This document shows positions 1-13,488 of a stretch of 64,000 nucleotides of DNA, in pieces. The DNA comes from Phoronis australis (taxonomy: Eukaryota; Phoronida; Phoronidae): positions 643,766 to 707,765 of the forward strand of contig NMRA01000034.1 of NCBI GenBank assembly GCA_002633005.1, written 5' to 3'. Under the pieces are notes generated by a model. The model did not search any database and was not told the origin of the DNA. It saw nothing but the letters and a program-made list of their open reading frames with translations. How positions within the stretch are numbered: position 1 is the first letter of the stretch; every line of letters begins with the position of its first letter. The position numbers were made by a program, and so were the translations under genes.

Positions 1-980
1 TCATGAACAACTTACGAAACTGGCGTTCATTTTTATAAGCAAAAATGTGATCAATTTAGAATGTGGCAAGAAAGTGCAAACAGCCTCCTAGAGGAAGAAA
101 ACTCTTTCACAAAAAGATTATAAAAGTTGTTTTGTGCAGCCATTCACAAACAATTGTTCTTGAAAGAATGGCACAAAAATGATGAATAATAATCTCCAAT
201 TTCCCAGCTTTAGGTATTTCGATTCAAAAACATTCACATGCCAATCTAACATGGTCCACACCACACAAGTTGAATGTCTAGGCAAACACCTAGAATTCTG
301 ATATTGTTAGAAAGTCGACCAAATGGTAAACCACGTCTGACATGGGTAAATAGTGGCGCGGTAACACTACACTGGCAAACAGCAATGTTTAAAAAAGGTT
401 AAACACTTTGCTGAATACAAGGGCTGGTCCATAGAGGCTATATAGTTGGAGCTAATAAAACTGTGGCCATATTGTTAGACTGTATCAACTTAAGGTGTCA
501 CTGTCCTATTGTATGCTTACGCTAATGTTTGTCTGCACTGTTTACTTATGAAATTGTGAAAGCGTTCCAATGACAGCGTCTCAAATTTACGCCGAAATAC
601 AGGTAAACTGAGTCAAGCAAACAAACATACCATTTACCCTCTATTTACATTGTATACACCCATCACTGTGGCTTTGTCCTGTGGTTTTATGCTAAAATTG
701 ATATTTGGAATTAATTACTTTCAGGTAGACAGTAATTAACAACCAAGCGGGGCCAGATCTTTCACAAGGACACAAAGAATTACAAAAACAGCGAAACCAT
801 ATATTGTGGCAAACAAAGCTTTGTTTGAACCCACAATACATCAGTAGACAATCAACTTCCTGTTTGGACCTGAACGTCACCTCTGTATCAATGGGCATGA
901 CCCAAAAATAACATTGTCTCAGCTTTCACCTTTGGCCTCATTCCAAAATCAGAACAATCAGAAACGACACCGTGTCACCA
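1..980. other. Upstream region of the UGT gene, no gene seen
   Basis: No coding exon is supported on either strand. Open frames here are short and show no recognisable protein pattern. The segment presumably contains the promoter and 5' untranslated region of the glycosyltransferase that begins at 981, but I could not identify a convincing TATA box or initiator. Confidence 0.5.
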
Positions 981-2573
981 ATGAACACAAAGATGGTTGT
1001 TCTGTTCTGCTTCCAATTGATGGCGCTAGTGACTGGCATGAGGGCAGCAAAAATTCTTCTGTATCCCTATGGAAACTGCAGGAACAGCCACTTGCTTCAC
1101 ATGGAACGACTTGGTGCGCTTCTAAATAGCGATGGCTATGAAGTGTCCATGTTAATTAATTCCAAGTATAATCAACCAATGGGAGACTTGGACTTGGGAT
1201 CCGTAACCCTCATGCAATGGGATGGGCCTGAAAACATCCCGGTGATATGCGATTTCAACGGCATACACCGGATAATACAGACATCGATGAACGAGGTCAT
1301 CAGCACATTTATGAACGCTGCCTTGTATTACTGTGAGTCCCTACTAGCTGATAAGGAACTTTTGGAACGTTTAAAGGCCGAGAAATATGACATGTTTCTC
1401 TACGATTACATGGACATGTGTGGACCCATCATTGCTACATATCTGGACATACCAACGATTCAGTTCCTTAGTCAAGGGCTGGGAGGTCTTGCTGACATGG
1501 ACTGGCCCTCCCCATTGTCCTACTTACCGTCTGTTGTATCTGATTATACAGACCACATGAACTTGTTCCAACGAACTGTTAACACTGTATCACAGTTGTT
1601 CATGAGGACCATCTTCGAATGGACGGTCTATCCTAAGTTTCAAGCTCTTCGCGAGAAGTATGACCTCAACAGCAGCATTACCTTTCAACAGTCACTATCG
1701 ACATATTCACTCAGGTTTGTTTTCGCCGATTTTGCGCTAGACTACCCGAGGCCCACAATGCCTGACTTGGTGTTCATTGGCAGCTACTTTGCTAAGTCGG
1801 ACAAGCCGATGACTAACGATCTTGTCACATTCATGGATGACGCGGACACGTACGGAGCCATCGTCTTCAGCTTTGGTTCTTTTGTCAGGGACTACACATT
1901 GGAATGGGGCAACAAGTTTGCCAACGCGCTGGCTCGCTTACCACAAAAGGTCATATGGCGATACAATGGGCCAACGCCAACTGAACTAGGTAACAACACA
2001 CTTCTGTTAAAATGGCTGCCCCAGACTGCTTTGCTGGCACACAAAAATACAAAGCTTTTTGTCACTCACTGCGGTCTGGGTGGCACCTACGAGGCAGCCT
2101 TCTTTGGTGTCCCTGTGGTGGCAATGCCCCTGTTCGCAGACCAGCACCACCAGGCGAGTAAACTGACCAATCACGCCCAAATGGGAGTCCAGCTGAACAT
2201 CAAGAGTGTCACATCCGACAACTTCTACAATGCAATGAAAACTGTTCTGGATGACCCGCGTTATCACAGCAATGCGCATGCCGTCTCGCAGAGGTTCAAA
2301 GACCAGCCCGTCAATACGAAGGACAACATCCTTTTCTGGGTCAACTATGTTCTTAAGCACAACGGTGCATACCATCTTAAAGCTCAGGGATATCGCCTTC
2401 CATGGTATCAATACTACTGCCTTGATGTGGCGTTAGTAGTCCTAGCAGTGATGGTCGTGACGGTTACCATCCTGAAATTGGTTGCCAAGGTTACTTGGAG
2501 TTATCTGCGGAACTTCAAAATTTGTGTAGCCTTACTAACATACTTAGATTTGAACTGTTGGACCATTTGGTAA
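981..2573 (+). CDS. UDP-glucuronosyl/UDP-glucosyltransferase (UGT, GT1 family), single exon
   Basis: Complete intronless frame of 530 residues. GT1 UGTs move a sugar from a UDP-sugar to small lipophilic acceptors (steroids, pigments, xenobiotics) in the ER lumen. Residues 1-22 look like a cleaved signal peptide. The catalytic His is H37, in an N-S-H context matching the family's G-S-H. The partner Asp is D142, in a Y-D-x4-C-G-P context. The UDP-sugar signature runs from about W345 (WLPQ) through T362-H363 to F385-A-D-Q388. A hydrophobic anchor lies at about 483-500. ATG 981 is chosen because it gives the signal peptide; the frame is open slightly upstream only through a GTG. Oddities: the normal T-H-G-G reads T-H-C-G (Cys364), and the cytosolic tail is about 30 residues long and lacks the usual di-lysine ER-retrieval ending, so the last codons might be retained intron. 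Donor (UDP-glucuronate or UDP-glucose) and acceptor cannot be told from sequence. Confidence 0.95.
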   Translation: MNTKMVVLFCFQLMALVTGMRAAKILLYPYGNCRNSHLLHMERLGALLNSDGYEVSMLINSKYNQPMGDLDLGSVTLMQWDGPENIPVICDFNGIHRIIQTSMNEVISTFMNAALYYCESLLADKELLERLKAEKYDMFLYDYMDMCGPIIATYLDIPTIQFLSQGLGGLADMDWPSPLSYLPSVVSDYTDHMNLFQRTVNTVSQLFMRTIFEWTVYPKFQALREKYDLNSSITFQQSLSTYSLRFVFADFALDYPRPTMPDLVFIGSYFAKSDKPMTNDLVTFMDDADTYGAIVFSFGSFVRDYTLEWGNKFANALARLPQKVIWRYNGPTPTELGNNTLLLKWLPQTALLAHKNTKLFVTHCGLGGTYEAAFFGVPVVAMPLFADQHHQASKLTNHAQMGVQLNIKSVTSDNFYNAMKTVLDDPRYHSNAHAVSQRFKDQPVNTKDNILFWVNYVLKHNGAYHLKAQGYRLPWYQYYCLDVALVVLAVMVVTVTILKLVAKVTWSYLRNFKICVALLTYLDLNCWTIW

Positions 2574-2821
2574 CTTAAGTACTCCCTCGTTAATAGTTCA
2601 GGGTTTCACTTGTGCTGGCAGACATGTTTTTAGACAGCAGGGGTTTCCATTAAGCTGTTTAATCTTTCAAAACAATGTGCAATCAACTATTTTAAACAAA
2701 AACTAAAAGTTGCAACCTGAGTAGTGCCAATATGTCTGTGGTAGGGATGGTAAAACTACTTTGGAGATACTGGCCAAAACATAATTTAAAGCTGCTATAA
2801 GTCCACGATGCCTCCAAAAAG

Positions 2822-3018
2822 CAAAGTTTTGATTAAGACCACTCACCACTATAAAATTGGTCTCAGTTAGTTGTTACTCAGATGGGAAGTGATTTCTGGG
2901 TTTGCCAAAAACTGACAGTTTCTTGTTCCTCGAGACCAGGTTCGAGCAATAACTCACTGTTAGTTCTTTCAAGTCCTGTTATAATCTCATAACAGTAAGT
3001 GGCCTAAATCAAAATTTG
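2822..3018. mobile_element. MITE-like element with terminal inverted repeats (family A)
   Basis: The left end (2822-2860) and the reverse complement of the right end (2980-3018) share a diverged ~37-bp pattern around TTTGATTTAGGCCACTTACT followed by an A/T-rich TATAAAATTGG segment. The interior has no coding capacity. Similar ends recur at 14585-14835 and 19048-19310, which is why I call it a family rather than a chance hairpin. Confidence 0.6.
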
Positions 3019-3700
3019 ATTTCTGTGATGGTGAAGGCTGGTTTATAACCACTTTGTTAGCTCAGGTAGCAGACTGTCCACGAGTGGTTTGAGTGTAACT
3101 CTCGGCAAGGCATTAAACCTAGGTGGAGAGATTGGCTACTGAGTCAGGTGCTTGTGTAACGGCAATCTTGGGAGAAACGTATGCGTAGCAAGTGGAATAG
3201 AAGGACACATTCTGCCGCCGTTTTAGACATAATCTCTAACGTGATATTTAACTGTTAACGTGTTTCACTGAGCTGGTTTTCAGGATGAACACGATTTTTT
3301 TTTAAATAAAACTGCCTACTAAATAGTTTTGAGCATAGTTTTATCCGGTGAGCACATCAAAGACAACTATTCAGGGTCTAGTTCCCATGGAGGCAAAAGC
3401 AAAAACTGGCACTGAATAATTGAATGTAAAACAACCGGACACGTAGGGTCGGTTCATTATAGGTGACTTATGACTTATGGTTTTACGCTGCTCCCATTTC
3501 ACAATTGCTAAATAGATTGTGGCCAAGTAGTTATTATGAACCGTATGACAGCTTATAAATAATTTAAAGGCGTTATCTCAGTAACTAGCAGCTGGTGTAT
3601 ATATTCTCAGACTTTTCACTTTTGCTCAAGTGAGATTTAATTATTTTCCAGAATTAGATGCGTGGAGCATTAGTCCAAATTTCTGACACCTTTCACAAAA

Positions 3701-3750
3701 CAGACCCCTAATGTTTGTGTTTAAACAGACCCCTAATGTTTGTGTTTAAA
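3701..3750. repeat. Two exact tandem copies of a 25-bp unit
   Basis: The unit beginning CAGACCCCTAATGTTTGTGT occurs twice in immediate succession (3701-3725 and 3726-3750) without a mismatch, indicating a recent local duplication. No function is implied. Confidence 0.9.
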
Positions 3751-5499
3751 CTTAACCAACTGCATGTCTATAACTTATTCTTAAATGTTCATAGCTAAGA
3801 ATAAGTATAAGTAGCATTCTTTCCTAAGTTGAAATATCCATAGAAAAAGTTCAGTTGACTACTGTTTCAAACTATGAACTTTAACTTAACAATAGTTCAG
3901 TTTGTGATCTGATTTCTATTACATAAAAATGAATCCTATTTACTGTTAAAGTTTTAGAGCTTAGCTTGGCTTGGGTACTACGAGGATTCAAAATGTAGAC
4001 TGCAGGAACTTGATTATGCAGGCAGTGTCCTCCATAGTTTGTAAAAATTCCTTCAAATTCCTTCATATTGGATACTGAAAATTAATTTGTTTCTTAACAA
4101 TTAGTTGTCATGTCCGTGACTTTGAAACTCCTTTTTGTTGTAAAGAATGCTGAATTGTAATAGTGTCTAAGAGTGTGTAAATGCCTTCCAATGAAAAATG
4201 TTGCATCCTCAAATTAAACAGATTGAAAATTTCAAGTTTTTGTGTCAAATTGAGAAAAAGTCCTAAACTAAAGAGTTCTTATGTGTCACTGTGAAGCATG
4301 AGCCATTGTGTTATTTGGGACTGAGCTTGTTGAGTTAATTTGTCTGTCTGTAAAGGCTATTTAATTGACTTTTTATTTAAGGAAATATAGTAGTGAATAT
4401 GTACATGTTCGATATATGATGTACCTCAAGTTGAAATAATTGTGCCAGTAAAAAATTGGTTCTACAAATTTCATGAGACACCTTAATTGTCCGACAAGGT
4501 ACTCTGAAAAACGGCTGTTTTTGTAAATAGATTAAAGACACTGCTTTTGAAAATGACTGCTTAGACAGTGTTCTTTTAGGTGATGTTGGACGTTTAAGCA
4601 TTAATTTTTAACTCAACCACAATGTATATTTTCATGTCGTACTTGAGTAATATCAGCAAGAATATATAAATTTATTTAAGGTAAAAAGCGTAATTGGTTC
4701 TGGTCTGTGGCTGTTTTGAAAATTGAAGCAGGGATATTATTATTTAGTTTATTTTTCCAAAAACAGCCATTCACCTGATAACAGTTGAAGTGGTGCAGCA
4801 ATGCTTTCTCACCTTAAACCAATTGGCACAGCAGGCCTTTACAAAAGGGAAACCTTACGATGTAACTGATTCACAGTAACTTAAGTTAGTAACTATAGCC
4901 GACAGTGAGGCTTTTGAAAAAAGGTAAACATTTTGACAAAAAACAATGCTGGTGGGCCCTTTTTTAAAGGTGATAGGTATCTTCAAAAATGATGCAACCG
5001 CAGAGCAGAACCAAAAATCCCTTTTTTGGAATAGAAAAGTTTTTTCTGTACATTACTGTTTTTATCAAAATGACTGCTGCATAAGAAGAAAGTGTGTTTC
5101 AGTAGTGTTTCAAAGATTGATTATTTGTTATGTAATATTATGTAATGCAATATGTATGCTAACAAGTTGTGGCCTAGAAGACAGAACGGAAAACAGGGTA
5201 ATCGTAACTTAAACATTGTACTCGTGATGAAATGGATATTTTTGTGATGGTTTGGTTTGAAAATGTTATTTTATGAAATAAATTGTGATTTTATTTGTTG
5301 TCAGGCATGTTTATGTGTTTCTTTACAAAAAACAACCTATGCGTGTATAGCTCACCACTTATTTTGCACAAACTGAAAATGCGAACAGATATTTTCTAGC
5401 CTGAAAATGGTCAATACCAATTTTTAACATAAATTAAGCACTCATCAAAAAGTATGTGTATTTGGCCTAAATATCTACAAACCTAGACTTAACACAGTA

Positions 5500-5960
5500 A
5501 CAGTATGTATTTTATAAACGCCGAAAACTTGTAGAATTTGATTTTTGGCTGCGAACCCGTGTGCCATCACTTGGGTCATATTTCTGTCTTTTTAGCAAAT
5601 CTGACAAAGAAGAAAGGTATATTCATAGCAATACAAAAAATATAAACAAATATTACCAAAATGACCAAATTTCATTTGATGCAAATGTTCAATATTAAAA
5701 ACGCTGTTCAAGTTGATTGATTCATTATTTTGTTTTCATTTCATGCAGGTTTTGAGTTTCTTCCTAAAAACCATAAGGACTATGTATTGTTAGCCCCTCG
5801 TGCTAATCTGGATCATTTCAAAAACAATTCCTAGTATTGTTAGAGAACAGTGCATAAGGCGTGCTACCTGTAAGTTTCATCTGAATCCAACCAGCCATTT
5901 CTGAGATATGGTGTTCCCGTGTTAGCCAAATTTGGGTATTTTTCTCACCATAAGTCTGTG
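5500..5960 (+). repeat. Dispersed repeat family B, copy 1
   Basis: Shares an ordered series of blocks with 6000-6500: an A-rich start, a conserved GCCAT(C/T)...TTGGGTCA block, a GCAAAT-(C/T)-(C/T)GNCAAA-type block, TTTTGTTTTCATTTCATGCA, and a tail containing GTTTCAT(C/T)TGAATC followed by CAGCCATTT. It is non-coding in all frames. The order of blocks is kept across copies, so this is one element rather than scattered coincidences. Confidence 0.6.
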
Positions 5961-5999
5961 TAGGCCCTTATTGACAAGTTTGTGCAATTCAGCCAAATA

Positions 6000-6500
6000 T
6001 ATACGAAAGCATAAAATATTAACTCAGCAAAAATGTATATTTTCTGAAAGTAGAAAGCCTGTGAAATTTGATTTTGACTAACGTCACTCTGCCATTGATT
6101 GGGTCAAGGGACCACACCTTTTCAGCAAATTCCGGCAAAAAGAAACATACATTTGTAGCAAAACACCAGCATCAAATGCATGACCTAATTCTAAGATGTT
6201 CAAGATTAATCTCAAAAACAGTTTCAGTTTTTAAAATGTCATTTTGTTTTCATTTCATGCAAGTTTTGCATTTTTGCTTCCAAATCATGAAAGTCCTCTT
6301 TTTGATAACACTTCAAGTGAAACTGTGAATGCAAAAGTGGATCATTTTACAAAACAATACCAAACAGTGTATTGGAAAACATTGCATACACCAAAGTATC
6401 GGACAGTTTCATTTGAATCTGAACAGCCATTTTTGAGATCTGATGTTCTGAAGTCGGCCAAATTAGGACACGTTTCTAGGGTACTACACAATCTTAATTC
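6000..6500 (+). repeat. Dispersed repeat family B, copy 2
   Basis: The copy next to copy 1, in the same orientation, with the same block order including the TTTCATTTCATGCAAG block and the tail at about 6405-6490. A short frame that opens here is a by-product of the repeat. The tail also occurs alone at about 14125-14200. Confidence 0.6.
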
Positions 6501-9500
6501 AAACCTGCTTTTATTGAGATCATAAAAGTCACTTATCATTAACATCTCTTCTATCTACCTTAAGTGTACCATGAGTTCTAAACAGCATGTTCTTGGTCTA
6601 TATTAAGATCAATTCAAAAAGATCTTTGGTAATCAGGGCCCCTTACATCAAAGAAGTCTTTGTGCAGGACATAAGAGTAGATGGTTGATTGGAAGCCACT
6701 GTTCCCTGAGGCGTAGTAATTTACTGTATAGTTGATCTTGTGGCAATAATAGAAGTGCTGATTGAAGAGTGGTAAACCACTCATTAAGGACAATCCAGAG
6801 TCATTTATCCTCATGCTGCTGGCCTGATTGAATCTGTGTTCTGTCTGCAGGTAGGGTTGTAAACCTGGGCTTTAACCTCTAGTTCACCCTCTGGCGGAAT
6901 GTGTACAGGTATCCAGCAGAGGTCTGGGCATATGGGAACTAGTCAGGGTTCTCCAGATCAGTGAAGGCATAGCCTGGAGCGAACGTGTGACGCTACACCT
7001 GCAGTGATACACCACGATTTACACGAACGGTGCTGGCCACTCAAAGGCACGTTCCAGTACGTGGTACGGCCAGTCAATTAGACTGCCCACCAAAATAGAA
7101 CTATTCTGTGGGGAGGTTTGACCACAACGGTTTCAAACAATAAGATTTTGTTCGACCAGAAGAGCACCTACAGAAAACAAATGAGCACACACCACAGCAC
7201 TGTATTGAACTTAGAACATCAGATTAGAATGTTTTGGTAGTACGGTAAGACTAAAATTACTATTTTAAGAAATGAATTATGGTATCTCTGTTGCTGATTT
7301 CATAAGATCGGGCCACTCAACTTGAAAGTAAAAAATATCAAACAGGAAAATAATACACCAATACATAGGGAAAAAATAAGTAGTAGCAAACCAAGAAATC
7401 AAATTCAAAGACGCTTATTTAACAAATACTTTGGTAGGCAGTATGTGCCAAACCATAAAACGAGAAACAGGTGAAATGAATCTTAAAAAAATAACTTACA
7501 CAATATTAATATTCTGGACCACAAGAAATTCATTACCATTTCAAATATCGAATAGGTACTATAGATCAATAATGTCAATCAATTCAAAATGGCTTTTCTG
7601 GTATTGTGATAAACAAACGAGTCAAAAATGCATCCAGCAATGGGTCATTCCGTGCTGACGTATATTTTAATACCAAATGATTTCGAATGCATTGACAAAT
7701 TTCAGTGGAACGTGTCGGAAAGCCTTTCTCATGAACTAAGCTCAAATTCCGTCTGTTTAAGTTTGACTGCATGACAATAGTTTTAACTTAAATCTTTTCA
7801 ATAACAATGTGTCACGGGCACTTGACATGCACTGGTTACAATGTACCATAAGAAGTTGAATACTGAATGAAATTAAACATAATTAAGGTAAATGTCAATC
7901 TTTATAGATTTTTCAAAAGTGCAATATTCACATACTGTATAAAATTTTATCTGTATTTTATCTATGATGGCGTATTATTTATGTGCCAAATACGGAAGTT
8001 GCTCTAGACAACTTCTAACGATCTCAATTACATGGCAAATTTTTATGGGCTATGCTCAGGCCTTTCGATTTTCAATGATTTTAACAATTTTGAACATTGA
8101 TTTTTTATTGTACAGATCGTTTTGCATGGAATTTCACAGATTTAATTGCTGTGGGAACATTTGTCTCAGAGTTTTAAGTTTCCTTTGCATAACAGATTTC
8201 AGTTACCGTTCGATTTCACCAGGTGTTGCTCCCAGCAGTACGTACATCTGTGTTTAGCCAACCCTAACACCAGCTTCACAGCTTCGATAAAAACTGAAAC
8301 ATGTAATTTTTCCGGCTCCTGTCCAATATTCAGTTTTGTCTAATTACCTTATTGTCTACACTGACAATTTCTGATGTTATTTATACAAAATGGCCTCTGT
8401 GTTCAACATTACAAAATCCCTCATTTAGTTTTAGCTCCACACTGCTGTTTCTAAATAGAGGCTACACACACATATCAATAAGCATTCCTGTTGTCTTTAA
8501 TCCAGCATCACGACCCAGAGGACAATTATCTATCACAGTTAAAAGTGTTACTAGAACCAAAAGTAACTACTTTCATCAACATGTACCAGAGAACCAAAAT
8601 CTAACGCATCTATTTTGGGTTATTTCTATCACGTTTTTGGTAAGAAATCCCCTTCATCAAACTTTTTATGAGGAATTCAATTTTAGAAGACAAACAATTC
8701 AAACAAAACATACGTTTTAGCCCACAATATTTTTAATTCATTTTACCCAATCTTTAATTACACTAGCTAAAGTCCTCACAAATGGGGCTACTGTTCTGCG
8801 ACACACCACACACCAACCGACCAGAGATCAGCTCTCCTGATAAACAGCATAATGCGAAATGTTCGTTCGTGATAGAATCTCAGGGGTTACAGGGACTACA
8901 AACTTGACACTCTTTTATCAGCGATTTCAATAGTTTATTTCCCATTCTGGCTGTAGGAGCAATGAACATAGTAATTATGCCTGGTCTGGCAATGGAACTT
9001 AACGCCATCAGGTAATGTGTATAGGCGTGAAATCGCATGCTACCCACCAAACAAAGGTTTGGGGGTTTCTCAGGAATTTCCACCAACCCGAAAATGAGGC
9101 GAGTTTTTCGGGTCGGTCTATCACGACCAAAACGCGATTTGCTTCTCAATGACAACAGTTCTTGTACAAATCTGTTGATGAGGTACAAGGTGCCTAGAAA
9201 CGGGTCGGGTTTCATGTTTTTGAGCGATGGCAGAATAATAATGCAATTTTTCAACAAAAGTCTGCTCCAAGAATTACTGTTATGCCCTATGTTTTGTCCA
9301 TGCACAAATCGGGCTAGAATTAAACAAAAGATTCACTTTGGTATACCACAGTTGTTCTATGGTCTAAAAGGCTTAGGTTGCAACAATCTTGTTTCACATT
9401 CCATTGTACTTGTACCTTGGGCTATTTATCAAGTACCGTATTTCATGTGTTTGAACAAACCAAGTACAAATATTGTTTGAAGCCTAATGGTAAAGTCCTG

Positions 9501-12500
9501 TAAAGTGAGATAACACATAGCAAAATTAACAGAATGTGTTGACGCCTCACAGCATTTCTTCAAATCCAAACGGGAAATACATTGATCTATGCTTCAAAAA
9601 TGAGCAATAACCCTACCAGATGCATTCTGGCATTTGCATGTGTTAAAACATGCCATGTATTCTGGTCCATAAACTGTTGCAAAATGAACAATATATCTAT
9701 TATGTTGTACCATTCAACAATTTCAATAAACACTGATCCACCCACCTTAAAGTGGCGAACCCCCCTCCCCCCTCCCACATTTCATCACAAAAACCAATTT
9801 CTGATTTAGACCACTTTACCATTAGGTCCCAAATAGAGGTGATACATCAGGGCTTCAAAAGAACTAACACTTATTTTTTGATACCAAGCTTACTAATCTT
9901 CTGTAATTTAGTGCAAAACTCAAAACCGCTGCATTTGACTAACAGTTGGGTCCAGACTTAAGCACAGAGGCAGTGTGCCTATATTTATGGTAAAATTTCT
10001 ACAGTTAGTAAAATTCAATTACCTTGGTGAAGGCCAGAATGCGTACCAAATTTTAGAAATAGGAAATACTGGCCATCCCAAATTCAAGAATTACAATAAT
10101 GATGGCAAAATTAATCATGTCTGAAATTCTGAAATAAATGTGACAAAATACAAGCTACATGTTTCAATTTTGCAGATATACGTTGTAACATGTCACTTAA
10201 GTCAGAAATATCAAGGACTTAGTGCATGAGTAATTTGGTTCAATTACAATCCAAAACAATTCTGTAACCAGGTAAAGTACCCTTCCAGGAACCCAACAAA
10301 TTGAACAACCACATATAGATCTGTGATCGCTTTGGATTGTTTTAACTATTCACGGTGAACCAAGTATGAAACTCACAAACTGTCGTCATACAAGAGCGAT
10401 GTTGTTACAAATTCAAAGCTCCTCGCATAGATCGGTAGATAGGTGTATCCATTGTTCACATTGTTTTTCTTCTTTATAATAAAGATAATGGCAAGCATTT
10501 ATCGGTAACAGGCTGATGAGCGCCCAAGGTACGATATCCGTGCCACCTATATTGTTATGTCCAACAAAGGAAGGAAAACAATGGAAGTGTTCCATTAGCG
10601 ATAACCATGCGACGTGCTTATGTTGTCGCATGGATGTCGCAAGTTAAACAATAGCTTGCGACCTCCGTACAACGTCGTTTGGCATGGGAAATCAATAATC
10701 CTGTCCAGCTGAACATAGGCTAACAATGGTTTCGTTAGGGTTTTGTGCTGGATGCCAAAACCACCCAAAATGAGGTGGCTCAATTTTACTAGGATAACTA
10801 TAGCAGTGAAAGGGGAATGAGGTGTGAAAAAGTAAGAGTCTTGTCTTCCTGAGCTTAGAGATAACTTCTGAACTAAGTAAGAACCACACTTAAACCAATT
10901 TTATAACGATAAGTGGCCTACGGTAAACCAACATTTCCTGATTTTTTACAGAAAACACAGGTTCAGTGTTATTTTCAGTGGTAACATAGTAAGCATAAAG
11001 GAATTACAAAATGGTGCGTTTCTCATTAATATTCACAAATGTACATATGACTTGAATAGAATCCTGCAACAGATACACGAATGTGTCAAGCAAATAGGTC
11101 TTGCGCAGGTTTCACAGGAACCGTTTCCACAATGTAATTGTCAATATTTTTATGGGTAAACATCAGATTTCGTGTGGATCCGTTTACACGCATATTTCTT
11201 ACTTTCATTGAGATAACATAGCTCTTGACAATAATCTGTGAATCACTGGTACAGTTTTAAGCTGATAACCCAAATTCTCTGAGGAAGAAACGCCCAACAC
11301 TGAGCCCTCTGTTTACAATTGAACTGAATTATGGGATTGCAGCAATTAACTCTTGGTGGTACCATCTGTAAATAACATTTTTAAAATAACTGAGATTTAA
11401 AGGTTGAGGACACATTTCTGGTCGCCTGGACACACCTAATGCTTGGTTCTGCATCCCAATGGAACATGAAGCTTGAAATGATGGAGAAACTGCATTTTGA
11501 ATTTTCAATCACGATCCATTTTGGCTGAATTCCCAGGGCTTTATACCCTAATTGAGTACACCCAAAATAAGGAGCTGGACGAGCCGAATACATCAGAACT
11601 TGGGTATTCAAAAATGGAAGTCGTGGTTGAAAATCTGTAGGTAACTAAGCTGGATACAAGTGTCAGCAAATCTCGACGTAGGGCAAAATATTGCCACAAA
11701 GTTATGCACAGATAAATGCTTCAAAAAACTGGCAAGGGGAAGGTGCTTCCTAAACATGGACTCTTAACACAAGGCAAGTATAGAAAAATAGGTCAGTTTC
11801 AAAACGTCACGTGACCTTGATATACCTGAGTAAAATTTGTTGTAGTGCACACTGAAGGTCCACAGTTGAGTATGGTCTCAGTAAGTGTCTATATCAACAA
11901 TGTGGCAGTTTTAATGGAAGACGCTAACGGAATGCAATATCTCCAGGTACGACTGCACCAAAACCGAAATTAATGCAGTTCTCAAATTCAAAACCACACC
12001 TTTACCATTTTGAAAAACTAATTAATGAAATAAAGCACCGGTGGAGGTTCCCAAAGCAGTGGGTGCTGAAATGAAAAATTGTCAAAAGCAGGGAGAGGGA
12101 GCTAATCCCAGCAATGGACATTTGAAGTGGCATGAAAACCCTGCTTTCTGTCAGAAATACAAGTTTTCATTTAGGCCACTTATCACGAAATTGGTCTAAA
12201 GCTGTTCCTCACTCAAAATAGCTGTCATTTCTAGGCTTGGAAAGATGCGACTGTTCGCCATTTCTTCAGAACGAGCTTGTCAACTTTAAGGTCACAGCAT
12301 ACCTCATTAAAATATACCTTGAAAAATTAACTTTGAAGATTTTTCTTCCATGTAAAATTTTGATCCACTTGAATTATACAATAATGCTTTGTTTGTATAA
12401 TTTCAAAATACTTTAAATAAGTATTTTCAGAACAACATGTGTAGAGCGATAAAAACCCGTTTATGTGTTAAATCAGCTTATAAACATCGATCTACTCAGA

Positions 12501-13019
12501 CATATTTTCCACAATAATCGAGTAACGATACACAGTGCATCACAGAAACAAGTTCTCTCAATTATCGTTGAAGGGGAATAGATCGGTGCCAACAACTAAT
12601 GTCACAACACTTAAGTTTGCCCCTCAATACCTGGCCTTCACTGAATATGTGCACATACATAGTTTCTAGTTGACAGCCATACCTCTGTTACCTAACATGT
12701 AAACCTTTTTGAGACATGTTTAGGTCCATAATGCTGATAAACTTTGTCAGTTAAAGTTGTAACCACAGGGACTACCACATTGTGAATATGTACATTAAGC
12801 CAAAAATGCGGAATTTAACTTAACAAAAGTACAGAAATGTTTCACCTAATTAGCACATTATATAGGTGACAAGTGAGATTCCATATGACAAAATTTTCCA
12901 CAAAAATTGAATTTAGTTTGTTGTTGGCTTGATTTCAATTATGTAGATGCCACGTAGCCATATTTGCTGAAAATATTTGCAGCATGGTGTTCAGCCTTTG
13001 AAAAATGGAAAGTGACAAT

Positions 13020-13440
13020 TTTGTTATTTATTTTTGTGTGAAATTAGTAGAAAGCATCTAGAAATTCATTTTGACATTATACCATATGCCATTAACTGGA
13101 ACAAGTGACCATGTCTTTTAAGTAAAATTTATTTTTAGTAAAATTAAACAAAAAAGAAAGATAAATTAATAGCAAAACATGGGTATCAATAAAATGACCA
13201 AAATTGTTATATGAATGTTTTAGGAGAGATCTCATGAAGACTGTTATAGTTTTCCTAATATCCCATTTTGCTTCAATGGAACTTTCTAATTTTTTATAAG
13301 AATCCCAAAGTCTTGCTTTTTCCTATTTTAAAATCATTTCCTAACAGTGTTTATAATTACCTGGTATGAACCACAGTATCTCAAAGTTTTGAAGTAACAC
13401 TCAAATAAGTCGTATTTTCCCTTAACTAGGAGAAAGTTCA
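13020..13440 (+). repeat. Dispersed repeat family B, diverged copy 3
   Basis: Recognised by the CATATGCCATTAACTGGAAC block followed by AAAAAAGAAAG and AGCAAAACA, then an equivalent of the TTTCATTTCATGCA region at about 13258-13285. More diverged than the pair at 5500-6500. Confidence 0.45.
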
Positions 13441-13488
13441 GCGGTATACTTGTTTTAGTTTGTGCACTTGGGTATTCAAATACGGTAA

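Noticed and set aside
2007-2411. 134-codon frame antisense to the UGT
   Set aside because: Shadow of the strongly supported plus-strand UGT coding sequence.
8880-9480. Overlapping plus and minus frames of 141-147 codons
   Set aside because: Neither translation resembles a known domain, and the two overlap on opposite strands. The segment looks like a degraded repeat, but I could not find a second copy in the window.
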